DNA of 64,000 nucleotides from Vicinamibacteraceae bacterium (GCA_011525805.1 WYBR01000033.1:1-64000), one strand, 5' to 3'. Shown: positions 8,466 through 17,305, counted from the first letter of the stretch. Numbers and translations: made by a program. Notes: generated by a model not told the origin, from the letters alone.

Positions 8466-10142
8466 GTGAGTCAGTCATTCTTCAGCACGCACCAGGCCAC
8501 GCTCGACGGCGCCCTCAAAGCCATCCGCGAGCGCACCTGCTGGAGCGCGTATCCTGAAATCCCCAGCGGCAAGGTCTACGGCGAGAGCGCCAAGGACGAC
8601 GGCCAGAAGGCCTTTGAGTCGCGCCTCAACAGACCCTTCAACCTCGCCGGCCATCCCGGCGCGGCCGGCGGCGTCGGCGCGGAAGTGTCTCCCTATGGCA
8701 CGGCGCTGGGCGTGAAGTACCCGAAGGCGGACGTCGGCTCGCTCGTGGCCGCGGCCGACAAGGCGTGGCAGGGCTGGAAGCGAGCCGATGTCGAAACGCG
8801 CGTCGGCGTGTGCCTCGAAATCCTCCACCGCCTCAACCGGCGCAGTTTCGAGATGGCGCTGGCGGTGATGCACACGACGGGTCAGGGATGGATGATGGCC
8901 TTCCAGGCCGGCGGACCGCACGCGCAGGATCGCGGCCTCGAGGCCGTCGCCTACGCCTACGACGAGATGACGCGCACACCGCGGCAGGCAACGTGGTCCA
9001 AGCGCGTCGGCAAGGAAGAGACGGTCACCCTGCGCAAGACCTTCCGCATCGTGCCGCGCGGCATCGCGCTGACGATCGGCTGCTCGACCTTCCCGACGTG
9101 GAACGGCTATCCGGGGATCTTCGCCAGCCTCGCCACGGGCAACGCGGTGATCGTCAAGCCCCACCCCGGCGCCATTCTCCCCCTGGCGATCACGGTCGAG
9201 GTCGCCCGCGACGTGCTGCGCGAAGCCGGCTTTGACCCCAACGTCATCACCCTTGCCGCCGACGAGGTGAACGCTCCGATCACCAAGGACCTCGTGCAGC
9301 GGCCGGAAGTGAAGATCATCGACTACACCGGCGGCAGCGCGTTCGGCGAGTGGATCGAGCAGAACGCGAAACACGCCGTCGTCTATACCGAGAAGGCCGG
9401 CGTCAACTCCATCATCATCGACAGCGTCGAGAATCTCAAGGCGATGACGGGCAACCTCGCCTTCACGCTGTGCCTCTACTCGGGGCAGATGTGCACGACG
9501 AGCCAGAACATCTTCATTCCGCGCGAGGGCATCGAGACGGGCGAGGGGCACAAGTCCTTCGACGAGGTCGCCGGCGCGATCGTCAAGGCGGTGGACTGGT
9601 TCCTCGGCGATCCCAAGCGCGCGGCCGAAGTCCTCGGCGCGATCCAGAACGAGAACACCGCCCGGCGCGTCGATGAAGCGAAGCAGCAGGGACTTCCCGT
9701 GCTGCGCGAATCCACGCCGGTGGCAAACGAGGGGTTCCCGAAAGCCCGCGTGCGCAGCCCGATCATCCTCAAGGCGGAGTCGAAGGATCGCGCGAAGTTC
9801 GCTGGCGAGATGTTCGGCCCGATCGCCTACATCATCGCCACCGCCAACACCGACGAGAGCATCCGCCTCGCCGCCGACATCGCTCGCGAGAAGGGGGCCA
9901 TCACCTGCGCCATCTACTCGACGGACTCAAAGGTCATCGAGAAGGCAGAGGACGCGGCGGCGGACGCCGGCGTGCCGCTCTCGTGCAACCTCACCGGCTC
10001 GATCTGGGTGAACCAGGCGGCGGCGTTCAGCGACTTCCACGTCTCCGGCGCCAACCCGGCCGGCAACGCGACATTGTGCGACAGCGCCTTCGTCGCCAAC
10101 CGCTTCCGCATCGTCCAGAGCCGGATACCCGTTACGAATTGA
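8466..10142 (+). CDS. paaN: Phenylacetic acid degradation protein PaaN (aldehyde dehydrogenase superfamily)
   Basis: A 558-residue member of the PaaN family. It oxidises the semialdehyde formed after opening of the oxepin-CoA ring, the job done by the dehydrogenase half of PaaZ in Escherichia coli. The aldehyde dehydrogenase nucleophile Cys is visible in SGQMCTTSQN, with the cofactor segments GCSTFPTWNG and IVKPHPGAILP upstream. No hotdog hydratase domain is fused at the C-terminus, so a separate ring-opening hydratase is needed. The start is the GTG at 8466 with AGAGGAT about nine bases upstream; earlier in-frame starts would translate REP sequence. It converges on the minus-strand paa genes. 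Confidence 0.9.
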   Translation: MSQSFFSTHQATLDGALKAIRERTCWSAYPEIPSGKVYGESAKDDGQKAFESRLNRPFNLAGHPGAAGGVGAEVSPYGTALGVKYPKADVGSLVAAADKAWQGWKRADVETRVGVCLEILHRLNRRSFEMALAVMHTTGQGWMMAFQAGGPHAQDRGLEAVAYAYDEMTRTPRQATWSKRVGKEETVTLRKTFRIVPRGIALTIGCSTFPTWNGYPGIFASLATGNAVIVKPHPGAILPLAITVEVARDVLREAGFDPNVITLAADEVNAPITKDLVQRPEVKIIDYTGGSAFGEWIEQNAKHAVVYTEKAGVNSIIIDSVENLKAMTGNLAFTLCLYSGQMCTTSQNIFIPREGIETGEGHKSFDEVAGAIVKAVDWFLGDPKRAAEVLGAIQNENTARRVDEAKQQGLPVLRESTPVANEGFPKARVRSPIILKAESKDRAKFAGEMFGPIAYIIATANTDESIRLAADIAREKGAITCAIYSTDSKVIEKAEDAAADAGVPLSCNLTGSIWVNQAAAFSDFHVSGANPAGNATLCDSAFVANRFRIVQSRIPVTN

Positions 10143-10151
10143 CGTCCAATC

Positions 10152-10376
10152 TTCACCACGAAGAGCACAAAGGCACGAAGGGGGCACGAAGAGCAGAAGA
10201 GATTCAAGGCATTGGCCGCAAAGAGGCTCAGAATGCACATAAGGGAATGCCGGGTTTGAACAGCCTTAGATTGACAACTCCTGCACATGTCTCCCTTTTT
10301 GCGCCTTTTGAGCCTCTTTGCGGCCATTCTGAATCTCTTCGTGCCTGCTTTGTGCCTTCGTGTTCTTGGTGGTGAA
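10152..10376. repeat. Long inverted repeat of the ACAAAGGCACGAAGG type
   Basis: About 90 bases at the left (TTCACCACGAAGAGCACAAA onward, including GGCCGCAAAGAGGCTCA) recur as the reverse complement at the right, ending TTGGTGGTGAATG. The element is visibly less GC-rich than the genes on either side. It fills the gap between paaN and paaY and can form one long hairpin. Confidence 0.85.
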
Positions 10377-10394
10377 TGCTCAAGGTGTAATGCA

Positions 10395-10991
10395 ATGCCG
10401 TGCTACGAGTTCATGGGTGTTCGGCCGGTGGTGGATCCGACGGCGTTCGTGCATCCGACGGCGTCGCTCATCGGCGATGTGATCGTCGGGCCGGGGTGCC
10501 TCATCGGGCCGGGCGCTTCGCTGCGCGGCGACATCGGGCAACTCATCCTCAAGGCCGGGTGCAACGTGCAGGACAACTGCACGCTCCACTGCTTTCCCGG
10601 CAAGAACGTCGTCATCGAGGAGGACGGGCACATCGGCCACGGGGCCGTGCTGCACAGTTGCACCATCCGGCGCAACGCGATGGTCGGCATGCTCGCGGTC
10701 GTCATGGACGACGCGGTGATCGGGGAGGAGGCCTTCGTGGCCGCCCTGACGTTCGTCAAGGCGGGGATGATCGTCGAGCCGCGCACGCTCGTGGCCGGCA
10801 TCCCCGCCAAGGTCATCCGCCGTCTCTCAGATGACGAGGTGAAGTGGAAGACGCAGGGGACGGAGATCTACCAGGAACTGGCGCGGAACTACAATGCGAC
10901 GATGCGGGAAGTGGAGCCGCTGCGCGCAGTGGAGAATCAGCGCCCGTGCGTCCCGCTGCACCGCTATGCGCCGAAGCACGAGCGGAAGTAG
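10395..10991 (+). CDS. paaY: PaaY-type gamma-class hexapeptide thioesterase
   Basis: A 198-residue left-handed beta-helix protein of the gamma carbonic anhydrase/PaaY group. PaaY hydrolyses dead-end CoA thioesters that arise when the phenylacetate pathway stalls. Hexapeptide repeats are visible from VDPTAFVHPTA through IVGPGCLIGPGASLRGDIG. Metal-ligand histidines lie in LHCFPG, GHIGHGAVLHSC. The C-terminal NYNATMREVEPL segment matches the PaaY tail. The ATG at 10395 begins MPCYEF; a longer frame would run into repeat DNA. It sits downstream of paaN in the same direction. Confidence 0.9.
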   Translation: MPCYEFMGVRPVVDPTAFVHPTASLIGDVIVGPGCLIGPGASLRGDIGQLILKAGCNVQDNCTLHCFPGKNVVIEEDGHIGHGAVLHSCTIRRNAMVGMLAVVMDDAVIGEEAFVAALTFVKAGMIVEPRTLVAGIPAKVIRRLSDDEVKWKTQGTEIYQELARNYNATMREVEPLRAVENQRPCVPLHRYAPKHERK

Positions 10992-10994
10992 AAT

Positions 10995-11067
10995 CGAAGA
11001 CGCAAGCGACGTCGGGCGCGCTGGACGAACATCGCGGCAAACATTCGCGGCGTCGCTTGCGTCTTCG
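10995..11067. terminator. 17-bp inverted repeat between convergent genes
   Basis: CGAAGACGCAAGCGACG (10995-11011) and its exact reverse complement (11051-11067) are separated by 39 bases. It begins three bases after the paaY stop and ends 28 bases before the lpd stop, so it may serve as a bidirectional terminator. There is no T run. Confidence 0.5.
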
Positions 11068-11094
11068 CATCAATCGACGAGCGCGCCGCGCGCC

Positions 11095-12474
11095 TCACCG
11101 CGCCGCGTCGCTGAGCAGTTCGCACATCGAGGGATGGGGGTGGATGGTTCCGGCGAGGTCGTCGAGTTCGACGCCCATTTCGACGGCGAGGGCGCCCTCC
11201 CCGATCATCTCGGCGGCGCCGACGCCGACGATGCCCACGCCAAGGACCATCTTGGTGTCGGGGTCGTAGATGAGTTTGGTGAGCCCGTCGGCGCGGTTCA
11301 TTCCGACGGCTCGCCCCGAGGCGCCCCAGGGGATCTTCGCCACCTTGTGCGCGACGCCCTGGCTGTTCGCCTGGGCCTCCGTGAGGCCGCACCACGCGAT
11401 CTGCGGATCGGTGAAGGCGACGCGGGGCACGGCGCGGGCGTCAAAGGCGCTGTTCCAGCCCGCCGCCACCTCCGCGGCCACGCGCCCCTGCGCCAGGGCG
11501 CGGTCGGCGGTCCACGGCGGGCCGGTCACATCCCCCACGGCCATGATGCGCGACTCGGTCGTGTGCATCTGCGCATCGATCTCGACGAAGCCCTCGGCGT
11601 CAATCTTCACCTTCGTGTTCTCGAGACCGAGATCGCCCGTGTTGCCGCGCTGTCCGAGCGCAACGATCGCGGCGTCGAAGGTCTGCGATTCGCGATCGTC
11701 GCCGGCGGCGAGGGTGATCTTGACCGCTTCGCCGACGACGCTGGACTCCTGAATCGTGCAGCCGGCCTTCAGTGCATGGAGGCGCTCGGCCAGTTGGCGC
11801 TCGAGCGGGCGAACGAGATCGGCGTCGGCGGCGGGCAGACACTGGCTCTGCTCAAAGGCGAGCGTGACCTTGCTTCCGAGCGCGGCGTAAATGGAGGCAA
11901 GTTCGACCGCGGGCGCGCCCGCGCCGACGACGAGCAGCCGCGGCGGCACGCGCTCGACCTGGAGCGCCTGCCACGGATCGAGGACAAGCCGGCCGTCGAA
12001 GGCGAGGGCGGGATGATCGACGGCGCGGGCGCCGACGGCGAGGATGGCGCGGCGGAACTTGAGGCGAGGAACCGAGCCGCCGTGGATCGAGAGGTTTCGG
12101 CCGTCGTCGAAGGTCGCCCGGCCGACAACGATCTCGACGCCGAGTTTTTTGGCGCGGCTCGCAAGACCGGCGGCGAGTCGATCGGTCGTCTGCCGCACCC
12201 AGGCGCGGACCTTGTCAAGATCGAGTCGCGGCGGAGAATACTCGACGCCCAGCGCCGCCGCCCGCTGCCCGAAGTACACCGCCTCGGCGACGTGCAGCAG
12301 CGTCTTGGAGGGAATGCATCCGGCGTGGAGGCAGATGCCGCCGAGGTCCTTGCGGCTGTCGACCAGAACGGGGTGGAGGCCCAGTTCGGCGGCGCGAAAG
12401 GCGGCGCTGTAACCCCCTGGCCCGGCGCCGAGGATGACCAGATTCGCCTCCTGCGTGAACTCACCGACGACCAT
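11095..12474 (-). CDS. lpdA: Dihydrolipoamide dehydrogenase (E3)
   Basis: A 459-residue FAD enzyme that reoxidises the lipoyl groups of a 2-oxoacid dehydrogenase complex using NAD. Visible: FAD fold ILGAGPGGYSAAF (about 15-27), redox pair Cys48/Cys53 in GGICLHAGCIPSK, a second dinucleotide fold VVGAGAPAVELA, AVGDVTGPP, and the C-terminal HPHPSMCE catalytic region. The NAD fold has Ala where GGGxxG usually has its third Gly. It is last in the E1alpha-E1beta-E2-E3 run. It is separated from E2 by a long inverted repeat, so it may have reduced read-through or its own promoter. Confidence 0.93.
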   Translation of the reverse strand: MVVGEFTQEANLVILGAGPGGYSAAFRAAELGLHPVLVDSRKDLGGICLHAGCIPSKTLLHVAEAVYFGQRAAALGVEYSPPRLDLDKVRAWVRQTTDRLAAGLASRAKKLGVEIVVGRATFDDGRNLSIHGGSVPRLKFRRAILAVGARAVDHPALAFDGRLVLDPWQALQVERVPPRLLVVGAGAPAVELASIYAALGSKVTLAFEQSQCLPAADADLVRPLERQLAERLHALKAGCTIQESSVVGEAVKITLAAGDDRESQTFDAAIVALGQRGNTGDLGLENTKVKIDAEGFVEIDAQMHTTESRIMAVGDVTGPPWTADRALAQGRVAAEVAAGWNSAFDARAVPRVAFTDPQIAWCGLTEAQANSQGVAHKVAKIPWGASGRAVGMNRADGLTKLIYDPDTKMVLGVGIVGVGAAEMIGEGALAVEMGVELDDLAGTIHPHPSMCELLSDAAR

Positions 12475-12530
12475 TCGCTTGCCTCGCTCGCTGCAGTTCC
12501 ATCATTCTTCGCGCGCTCGGCGCGGAACAC

Positions 12531-12748
12531 TCACCACAAAGGACACAAAGGCACGAAGGGGGCACGAAGAGAATCAGAGTGAAGTTAGTGGGCTGCGAAA
12601 AGGCTCAAAAGGCGCAAAGGTGGAAATCAGGAAGTTCAGGTCCGAGATTCACGAGGGCCCTTGCAAACTCACTCTTGTGACTTCTGTGCCTCTTTGCGGC
12701 AATTGTCTCTCTTGGTGCCCCCTTCGTGTCTTTGTGTCCTTTGTGGTG
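12531..12748. repeat. Long inverted repeat, second copy
   Basis: This is the 303-base gap between E2 and E3. The left arm CACCACAAAGGACACAAAGG onward is matched by the reverse complement at the right end, CTTTGTGTCCTTTGTGGTG. The arm keeps the GCGAAAAGGCTCAAAAGG segment. It is the same family as 10152-10376. No gene is seen. Confidence 0.85.
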
Positions 12749-12777
12749 CGCGCACGACTTCCGAATTCACTGTCGGC

Positions 12778-14103
12778 TCAGAGCAGCAGACGCGCCGGAT
12801 TCTCCAGCGAGCCGATGACCTGCTGCATGAACGCCACCTCGTGCCCGCCGTCGGCGATTCGGTGATCGAACGAGTGGCTCAGCGGCAGGATCAGGCGCGG
12901 CTGGAGGACGCCGTCAACGACCCAGGGCATGAGTCGCGTGCGCCCCAGCGCGAGCACGGCGCACTGGCCAGGCGGGATGATCGGCGTGCTGTAGCGGCTG
13001 CCTCCCAGCGCGCCGGGATTCGAGATCGTGTACGTCCCGCCGCGCGTGTCGTTGACGGTGAACTTCGCCTCGCGCGCCTTGGCCGCGAGATCGTTGAGCG
13101 CATCGGCGATCTCCATGATGCCGAGTTGATCGGTGTTGCGGATCACCGGCGTGATCAGGCCGCGCTCGGTGTGAACGCCGACGGCGATGTTGATGTAGCG
13201 GCGGTAGATGATCTGGTCGTGCTCGGCATCGAAGACCGCGTTGAACTCGGGGTGCAGCGTCAGCGCGCGGGCGACCGCGCGGATCACGAACGCAAGCATG
13301 GTGATCTTCCGCTGGCCGTTCTCGGCAGACGGATAGCCGCGGCGGAGGCGGTCGAGGTCGGTGACGTCGGCGTCATCGCTGTCGGTGACGTGGGGGATCG
13401 TCGACCACGACTGGACCATGTTGGCGGCGATGGTTCGGCGCGCCATCGAGTTCTTCTGGCGGCGCACCGGCCCCCAGTTGTCGTGATCCGCCTCGCCGGG
13501 GGCCTCCGCGGGCGCGGCAAAGGGCGCGGAGCGCGGAGGGGCGCTCTGAGGCGAAGACGGCAAGCGCGGAGGGGGCGCCGTCGGCGCCTGGGATGCGGAG
13601 GGGGCTGCGGCCGCGCGTTCGACGTCAGCGCGGGTGATGCGCCCGCCCGGGCCGCTGCCGCGGATCGTCTCGATGTCGAGCCGGAGCTGGCGGGCGAGTT
13701 TGCGCACGGCGGGGGACGCAGGCGCCCGGCGGGCGGGGGGCGAAGCGACGGCGACGCCGCCGTTGCCCGCCACGTTGCGCACGGACGACGACGAAGACGT
13801 CGACATCGCCGCCGGCCGAGAACGTTCGTCCGCCCCGCGGGCTTCAGCGGCCGTGTCGGCGGGCCCGTCGGCGATCGTCACCATGACCTCTCCGACCTTG
13901 ACCGCCTGCCCCTCTTTCACGTGCCACTTCGCGATCGTGCCGGTGAAGGGTGAAGGAATCTCGACGGAGGCTTTGTCGGTCTCGACCTCCATGAGGGGCT
14001 GGTCCTCGCGCACTCTCTCGCCGGCCTTGACCATGAGGCGGACGATCTGCCCTTCGTGGACGCCTTCGCCGAGATCGGGGAGGATGAATTCTTTCGTTGC
14101 CAT
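12778..14103 (-). CDS. Dihydrolipoamide acyltransferase (E2) of a 2-oxoacid dehydrogenase
   Basis: A 441-residue E2 core subunit. Domains in order: one lipoyl domain (1-78) with lipoylated Lys44 in VETDKASVE; an Ala/Ser/Arg-rich linker; a peripheral-subunit-binding domain at about 130-165 (ASPAVRKLARQL...GRITRADVE); and the catalytic CoA-acyltransferase domain ending with the active-site His414 and Asp418 in DHRIADG. The ATG at 14103 (MATKEF) is preferred. An ATG five codons upstream lies in repeat DNA, though its GGTGGTGA could serve as a ribosome-binding site. Acyl specificity is not readable; pyruvate, branched-chain or aryl 2-oxoacids are all possible. Confidence 0.92.
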   Translation of the reverse strand: MATKEFILPDLGEGVHEGQIVRLMVKAGERVREDQPLMEVETDKASVEIPSPFTGTIAKWHVKEGQAVKVGEVMVTIADGPADTAAEARGADERSRPAAMSTSSSSSVRNVAGNGGVAVASPPARRAPASPAVRKLARQLRLDIETIRGSGPGGRITRADVERAAAAPSASQAPTAPPPRLPSSPQSAPPRSAPFAAPAEAPGEADHDNWGPVRRQKNSMARRTIAANMVQSWSTIPHVTDSDDADVTDLDRLRRGYPSAENGQRKITMLAFVIRAVARALTLHPEFNAVFDAEHDQIIYRRYINIAVGVHTERGLITPVIRNTDQLGIMEIADALNDLAAKAREAKFTVNDTRGGTYTISNPGALGGSRYSTPIIPPGQCAVLALGRTRLMPWVVDGVLQPRLILPLSHSFDHRIADGGHEVAFMQQVIGSLENPARLLL

Positions 14104-14116
14104 GGGTCCGTCCGAC

Positions 14117-14160
14117 ATTCACCACCAAGGGCACAAAGGCACAAAAAGGGGCACGAAGGA
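14117..14160. repeat. Half copy of the long inverted repeat
   Basis: ATTCACCACCAAGGGCACAA and following bases match one arm of the elements at 10152 and 12531. No opposing arm is seen. It lies just upstream of the E2 start and can affect start choice. Confidence 0.75.
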
Positions 14161-14180
14161 GGGCTTGGAAAAGGCGCCTT

Positions 14181-14522
14181 TCAGCCTTCTTCTTCAGGAG
14201 AAAGCCCACGCAGGCACTCGACCACGGACGGCAACACCTGTGTAACCGCCTCCCACACCAGTTTCAAGTCAATCTCATCATAAGCGTGAATCAGCCGGTC
14301 GCGCATTCCGGCCATGCCGCTCCACGGGATTCCCGGATTGTCGCGGCGGAAGTCGGGGCTCAGTCGCTTCGCAGCCTCGCCAATCACCATGAGTTGATGA
14401 AGAACGGCCGACTGCTTCTCAGAGTTCGCAGCGAAGAGATCGAAGTCAATGCCCCGGAGATACTCGTCGATCCGCTCGGCGGCTACGAGCATGTCAATGA
14501 TGGACTCCTCATCACGCCGCAT
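14181..14522 (-). CDS. hepT: HepT-like toxin (DUF86 family) of a type VII toxin-antitoxin pair
   Basis: A 113-residue all-alpha protein of the HepT/DUF86 group. The RNase-type signature R-x4-H-x-Y is intact: Arg74, His79 and Tyr81 in RDRLIHAYD. HepT toxins are inactivated when the partner MntA adds AMP to the tyrosine. Its ATG at 14522 overlaps the end of the mntA-like gene by 11 bases, the usual arrangement. The pair sits inside the 2-oxoacid dehydrogenase run, between E1beta and E2, with no functional link to it. Family assignment is strong; toxicity is untested. Confidence 0.88.
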   Translation of the reverse strand: MRRDEESIIDMLVAAERIDEYLRGIDFDLFAANSEKQSAVLHQLMVIGEAAKRLSPDFRRDNPGIPWSGMAGMRDRLIHAYDEIDLKLVWEAVTQVLPSVVECLRGLSPEEEG

Positions 14523-14826
14523 AGAGCAACCTTGCCGTATCGAGGATCTCACGGCGGCGAATCCAGTTCCTGCTTCTCTCAATCCCGGCGCGCGTGACGA
14601 GATCCACCTTGCGGCCCAGCAGTGATCCCAACTCCTGCTCGGCTTCCGCAAGGTCGAAGAGGCTCCGCCGGGCGCTCGGATCAAACGTAACGAGAAGATC
14701 GAGATCGCTCTGCGGCCCGAAGTCGTCTCGAAGGGCCGAGCCGAAGACCTCAAGGCGCACAATGTCCCACTTGCGGCAGAAGGCCGACAGAACGTCGATC
14801 GGGATGCTGCTGAGATCGAAGGCCAT
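14512..14826 (-). CDS. mntA: MntA-like minimal nucleotidyltransferase antitoxin
   Basis: A 104-residue nucleotidyltransferase-fold protein with the active-site pattern G29-S30-x2-R followed by SDLDLLV, where Asp41 and Asp43 are the metal-binding pair. MntA antitoxins inactivate HepT by adding AMP to its tyrosine. The ATG at 14826 (MAFDLSS) is chosen over a TTG at 14853. Its 3' end overlaps the hepT start by 11 bases, so translation is probably coupled. It begins 49 bases after the E1beta stop. Confidence 0.88.
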   Translation of the reverse strand: MAFDLSSIPIDVLSAFCRKWDIVRLEVFGSALRDDFGPQSDLDLLVTFDPSARRSLFDLAEAEQELGSLLGRKVDLVTRAGIERSRNWIRRREILDTARLLYAA

Positions 14827-14875
14827 GCCTTGATGGTCGGATGCGAGGGTCAAGCCCTCAATGCAGTTGACAAAA

Positions 14876-15859
14876 CTACGTCCACGTCATCGTCTCCTTC
14901 ACCGCCGCGACGATTGAATCGCTGTCGGGGAGGTAGTGCTTTTCGACCTGGAAGAAGGGGAAGTGGATGTCGAAGCCCGTCACACGGCGGATGGGGGCGA
15001 GGAGGTACTCGAACGCCTGCTCGTTGAGGCGGGCGATGATCTCAGCGGCCACGCCGCAGGTGCGCGGCCCTTCATGCACAATGACGCAGCGCCCCGTCTT
15101 GCTCACCGATTCGACGAGCGCGATCGTGTCCATCGGCTTGATGGAGAGGAGGTCGATGACCTCGACGTCGACGCCGTGCTCCTGCACGAGATCATCCGCC
15201 GCTTCGAGCACCGGCCGCATCATCGCGCCGTAACCGATGAGCGTGAGGTCGCCGCCGGGCCGCACGACGTGCGCCTTGCCGATCTCCATGACCTCCGGCT
15301 CTTCGCTCACTTCCTCGCGGAAGGCGCGGTAGACGGCCTTGGGCTCGTAGAAGATGACTGGGTCGGGGTCAGCGATGGCCGCGGCGAGCAGGGCGCGGGC
15401 GTTGCGCGGGCCGGAGGGGATGACGACCTTGAGGCCGGGCGTATGCGCCCAGTAGGCTTCGCGCGACTCGCTGTGATGCTCGACAGCGCGGATGCCCCCG
15501 CCGTAGGGCGCCCGCATCACCATCGAGATCGGGTAGCGGTGGCGCGTACGGTTGCGGTAGCGGGCCATGTTCTGCTCGATCTGGTCGAAGGCCTGCATGG
15601 TGAATCCGGAGAACTGGATCTCGGCGACGGGCCGCAGGCCGTAAACCGCCATGCCGACGGCGGTGCCGATGATGGCGTTCTCGGCCAGGGGCGTGTCGAT
15701 GACGCGCTCGGGTCCGAAGCGGTCGAGCAGCCCCTTGGTGACGCGGAACACGCCGCCGTTGACGCCGACGTCCTCGCCCATGACGCAGACGCGATCGTCG
15801 GCGGCCATGGACTCGCCCAGCGCCAGGTTGAGGGCCTCGACCATTGTCAGTTGCGGCAT
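14876..15859 (-). CDS. 2-oxoacid dehydrogenase E1 component, beta subunit
   Basis: A 327-residue transketolase-type beta subunit of the alpha2beta2 E1 family, which pairs with E1alpha to decarboxylate a 2-oxoacid on thiamine diphosphate. Recognisable segments are VMGEDVGVNGGVFRVTKGL, DTPLAENAIIG, GLRPVAEIQF, and PIRRVTGFD near the end. Length matches the family. The ATG at 15859 (MPQLTMVEALN) has GAGGATG upstream; longer frames translate REP sequence. It follows E1alpha, separated by 106 bases holding two REPs. Confidence 0.93.
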   Translation of the reverse strand: MPQLTMVEALNLALGESMAADDRVCVMGEDVGVNGGVFRVTKGLLDRFGPERVIDTPLAENAIIGTAVGMAVYGLRPVAEIQFSGFTMQAFDQIEQNMARYRNRTRHRYPISMVMRAPYGGGIRAVEHHSESREAYWAHTPGLKVVIPSGPRNARALLAAAIADPDPVIFYEPKAVYRAFREEVSEEPEVMEIGKAHVVRPGGDLTLIGYGAMMRPVLEAADDLVQEHGVDVEVIDLLSIKPMDTIALVESVSKTGRCVIVHEGPRTCGVAAEIIARLNEQAFEYLLAPIRRVTGFDIHFPFFQVEKHYLPDSDSIVAAVKETMTWT

Positions 15860-15888
15860 GACCGGATCATCCTCATTGATGCCCCACG

Positions 15889-15916
15889 CCCACGATGAGG
15901 CTTTGCGAATCGTGGG
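15889..15916. repeat. REP class 1 palindrome
   Basis: CCCACGAT / ATCGTGGG around GAGGCTTTGCGA (centre variant), between E1alpha and E1beta. Confidence 0.85.
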
Positions 15917-15931
15917 GTGCACTCCCCCGCG

Positions 15932-15981
15932 GCGCGCTCCGCTGCGCAAAGCCTCCGCGTCGCGGCTAACCAGTTCCGCGC
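15932..15981 (-). repeat. REP class 2 copy extending into the E1alpha 3' end
   Basis: On the minus strand it reads GCGCGGAACTGGTTAGCCGC, GACGCGG, AGGCTTTGCGCAG. Its first bases encode the last residues Arg-Gly-Thr-Gly and the TAG stop of E1alpha. Confidence 0.8.
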
Positions 15982-17135
15982 TCCTCTACGCCCTTGCGTT
16001 TCAGTCGCTCCATGTACTCCGCCTTCTGCCCTTGCAGGTCGGCGGGAAGTTGTTCGTAGACGAAGTCGAAGATCTCCTTCGGCCGGGCGATGGCGCGCTG
16101 CCGGAAGGTCTCGCGCGCGGCGAGAACTTCCTGCTCGATCTCCTCGCCGAGGCGCGCGATCGCTTCATCATCAAGAAGATCGCGGGCCTTGAGGTAGTTC
16201 TCAAAGCGCCGGATCGGGCACTTGCCCTCCCACGCCTTGACCTCCTCCTCCTTGCGGTACACCTTGGGATCGTCCGCGGTCGTGTGCAGGCTCATGCGGT
16301 AGGTGACGGCCTCGACGAGATAGGGCCCGGCGCCACGGCGCGCGTGGTCGATGGCGCAACTGCAGGCGGCGATCATGCCGAGAACGTCGTTGCCGTCGAC
16401 GCGCACGGCCGGCAGGCCGAAGCCCACGCCGCGCGCGGCCAGCACCGGATTGCCGCACTGCCTTTCGATCGGCGTCGAAATCGCCCAGCCGTTGCTCTCG
16501 ACGATGAAGATGATCGGGGCCTTGTAGACGGCGGCGAAGTTGAAGGACTCGGCCACGATGCCCTGCGAGGACGCCCCATCGCCGAAGTTGGTCACGACGA
16601 CGCTGTCGTCCTTGCGGTTGCGAATGCCCATCGCAACGCCCGTCGCCACCGGCACGTGCGCGCCGATGACGATGGAAAATGGCAGGTCGTTGACGCCCTC
16701 GGGAATGCCGAAGCCCTCGAAGTAGCCGGCCCACAGCAGAAGGAGTTGATCCATCGACCAGCCGCGCCACACCTGTGCGCCGATCGAGCGGTAGGACGGA
16801 GCATACCAGTCGCGGCTGGTCATGGGGTAGACCTGGCCGATCTGCGTCGCTTCCTGGCCGAGGCCGGGGGCAAACGTGCCCATCTCGCCCTGCCGCTGCA
16901 TGGCGAGCATGCGCAGGTCAAGGCGGCGCGACCGCACCATGCCGCGGTAGATGCGGAGCAGTTCGCTCTCGGGAAGGTTGGGTTCGAGGTCGCTGTTGAC
17001 GACTTCGCCCTGCTCATCGAGGACGCGGATCACTTCGATCGAGCCGAGGTCGATCGAGCCGTCGGCCCTGCTCTCAATGCGCACAGGGGGCGTGCGCGAG
17101 GCGGCGGCGGCGGAGGTGGCGGAGCGCGGCGACAT
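15966..17135 (-). CDS. 2-oxoacid dehydrogenase E1 component, alpha subunit
   Basis: A 389-residue thiamine-diphosphate-dependent alpha subunit. The cofactor motif starts GDGASSQG and ends about 27 residues later with the Asn in VESNGWAIS. The loop MSLHTTADDP contains the conserved HTTADDP-type segment typical of branched-chain and Gram-positive-type E1alpha. The first 35 residues are Ser/Ala-rich. The last four residues and the stop are encoded by REP sequence. It is first in the E1-E2-E3 run and directly downstream of the paa genes. The natural 2-oxoacid is not determined; phenylpyruvate is proposed from context only. Confidence 0.92.
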   Translation of the reverse strand: MSPRSATSAAAASRTPPVRIESRADGSIDLGSIEVIRVLDEQGEVVNSDLEPNLPESELLRIYRGMVRSRRLDLRMLAMQRQGEMGTFAPGLGQEATQIGQVYPMTSRDWYAPSYRSIGAQVWRGWSMDQLLLLWAGYFEGFGIPEGVNDLPFSIVIGAHVPVATGVAMGIRNRKDDSVVVTNFGDGASSQGIVAESFNFAAVYKAPIIFIVESNGWAISTPIERQCGNPVLAARGVGFGLPAVRVDGNDVLGMIAACSCAIDHARRGAGPYLVEAVTYRMSLHTTADDPKVYRKEEEVKAWEGKCPIRRFENYLKARDLLDDEAIARLGEEIEQEVLAARETFRQRAIARPKEIFDFVYEQLPADLQGQKAEYMERLKRKGVEERGTG

Positions 17136-17305
17136 GCGGCGACGGGCCTTTCCGGGGTCTGTTGATTCGTCCGAGCATCCTACGCGACCGAGGCGCCAAA
17201 CGCCATTGACCTGTGGGTGCCGTGGTCAAGCGATGCTCTGGGAGCGCGGGCCACGCAGGCGCGCGATTGACAATAGAATCAGTTTGATCACTCGCCCGCG
17301 CGATC

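Noticed and set aside
12661-13953. A 430-codon plus-strand frame opposite E2
   Set aside because: Antisense to the lipoyl and catalytic domains of E2, with biased Arg/Ala/Gly/Asp text and no motif.
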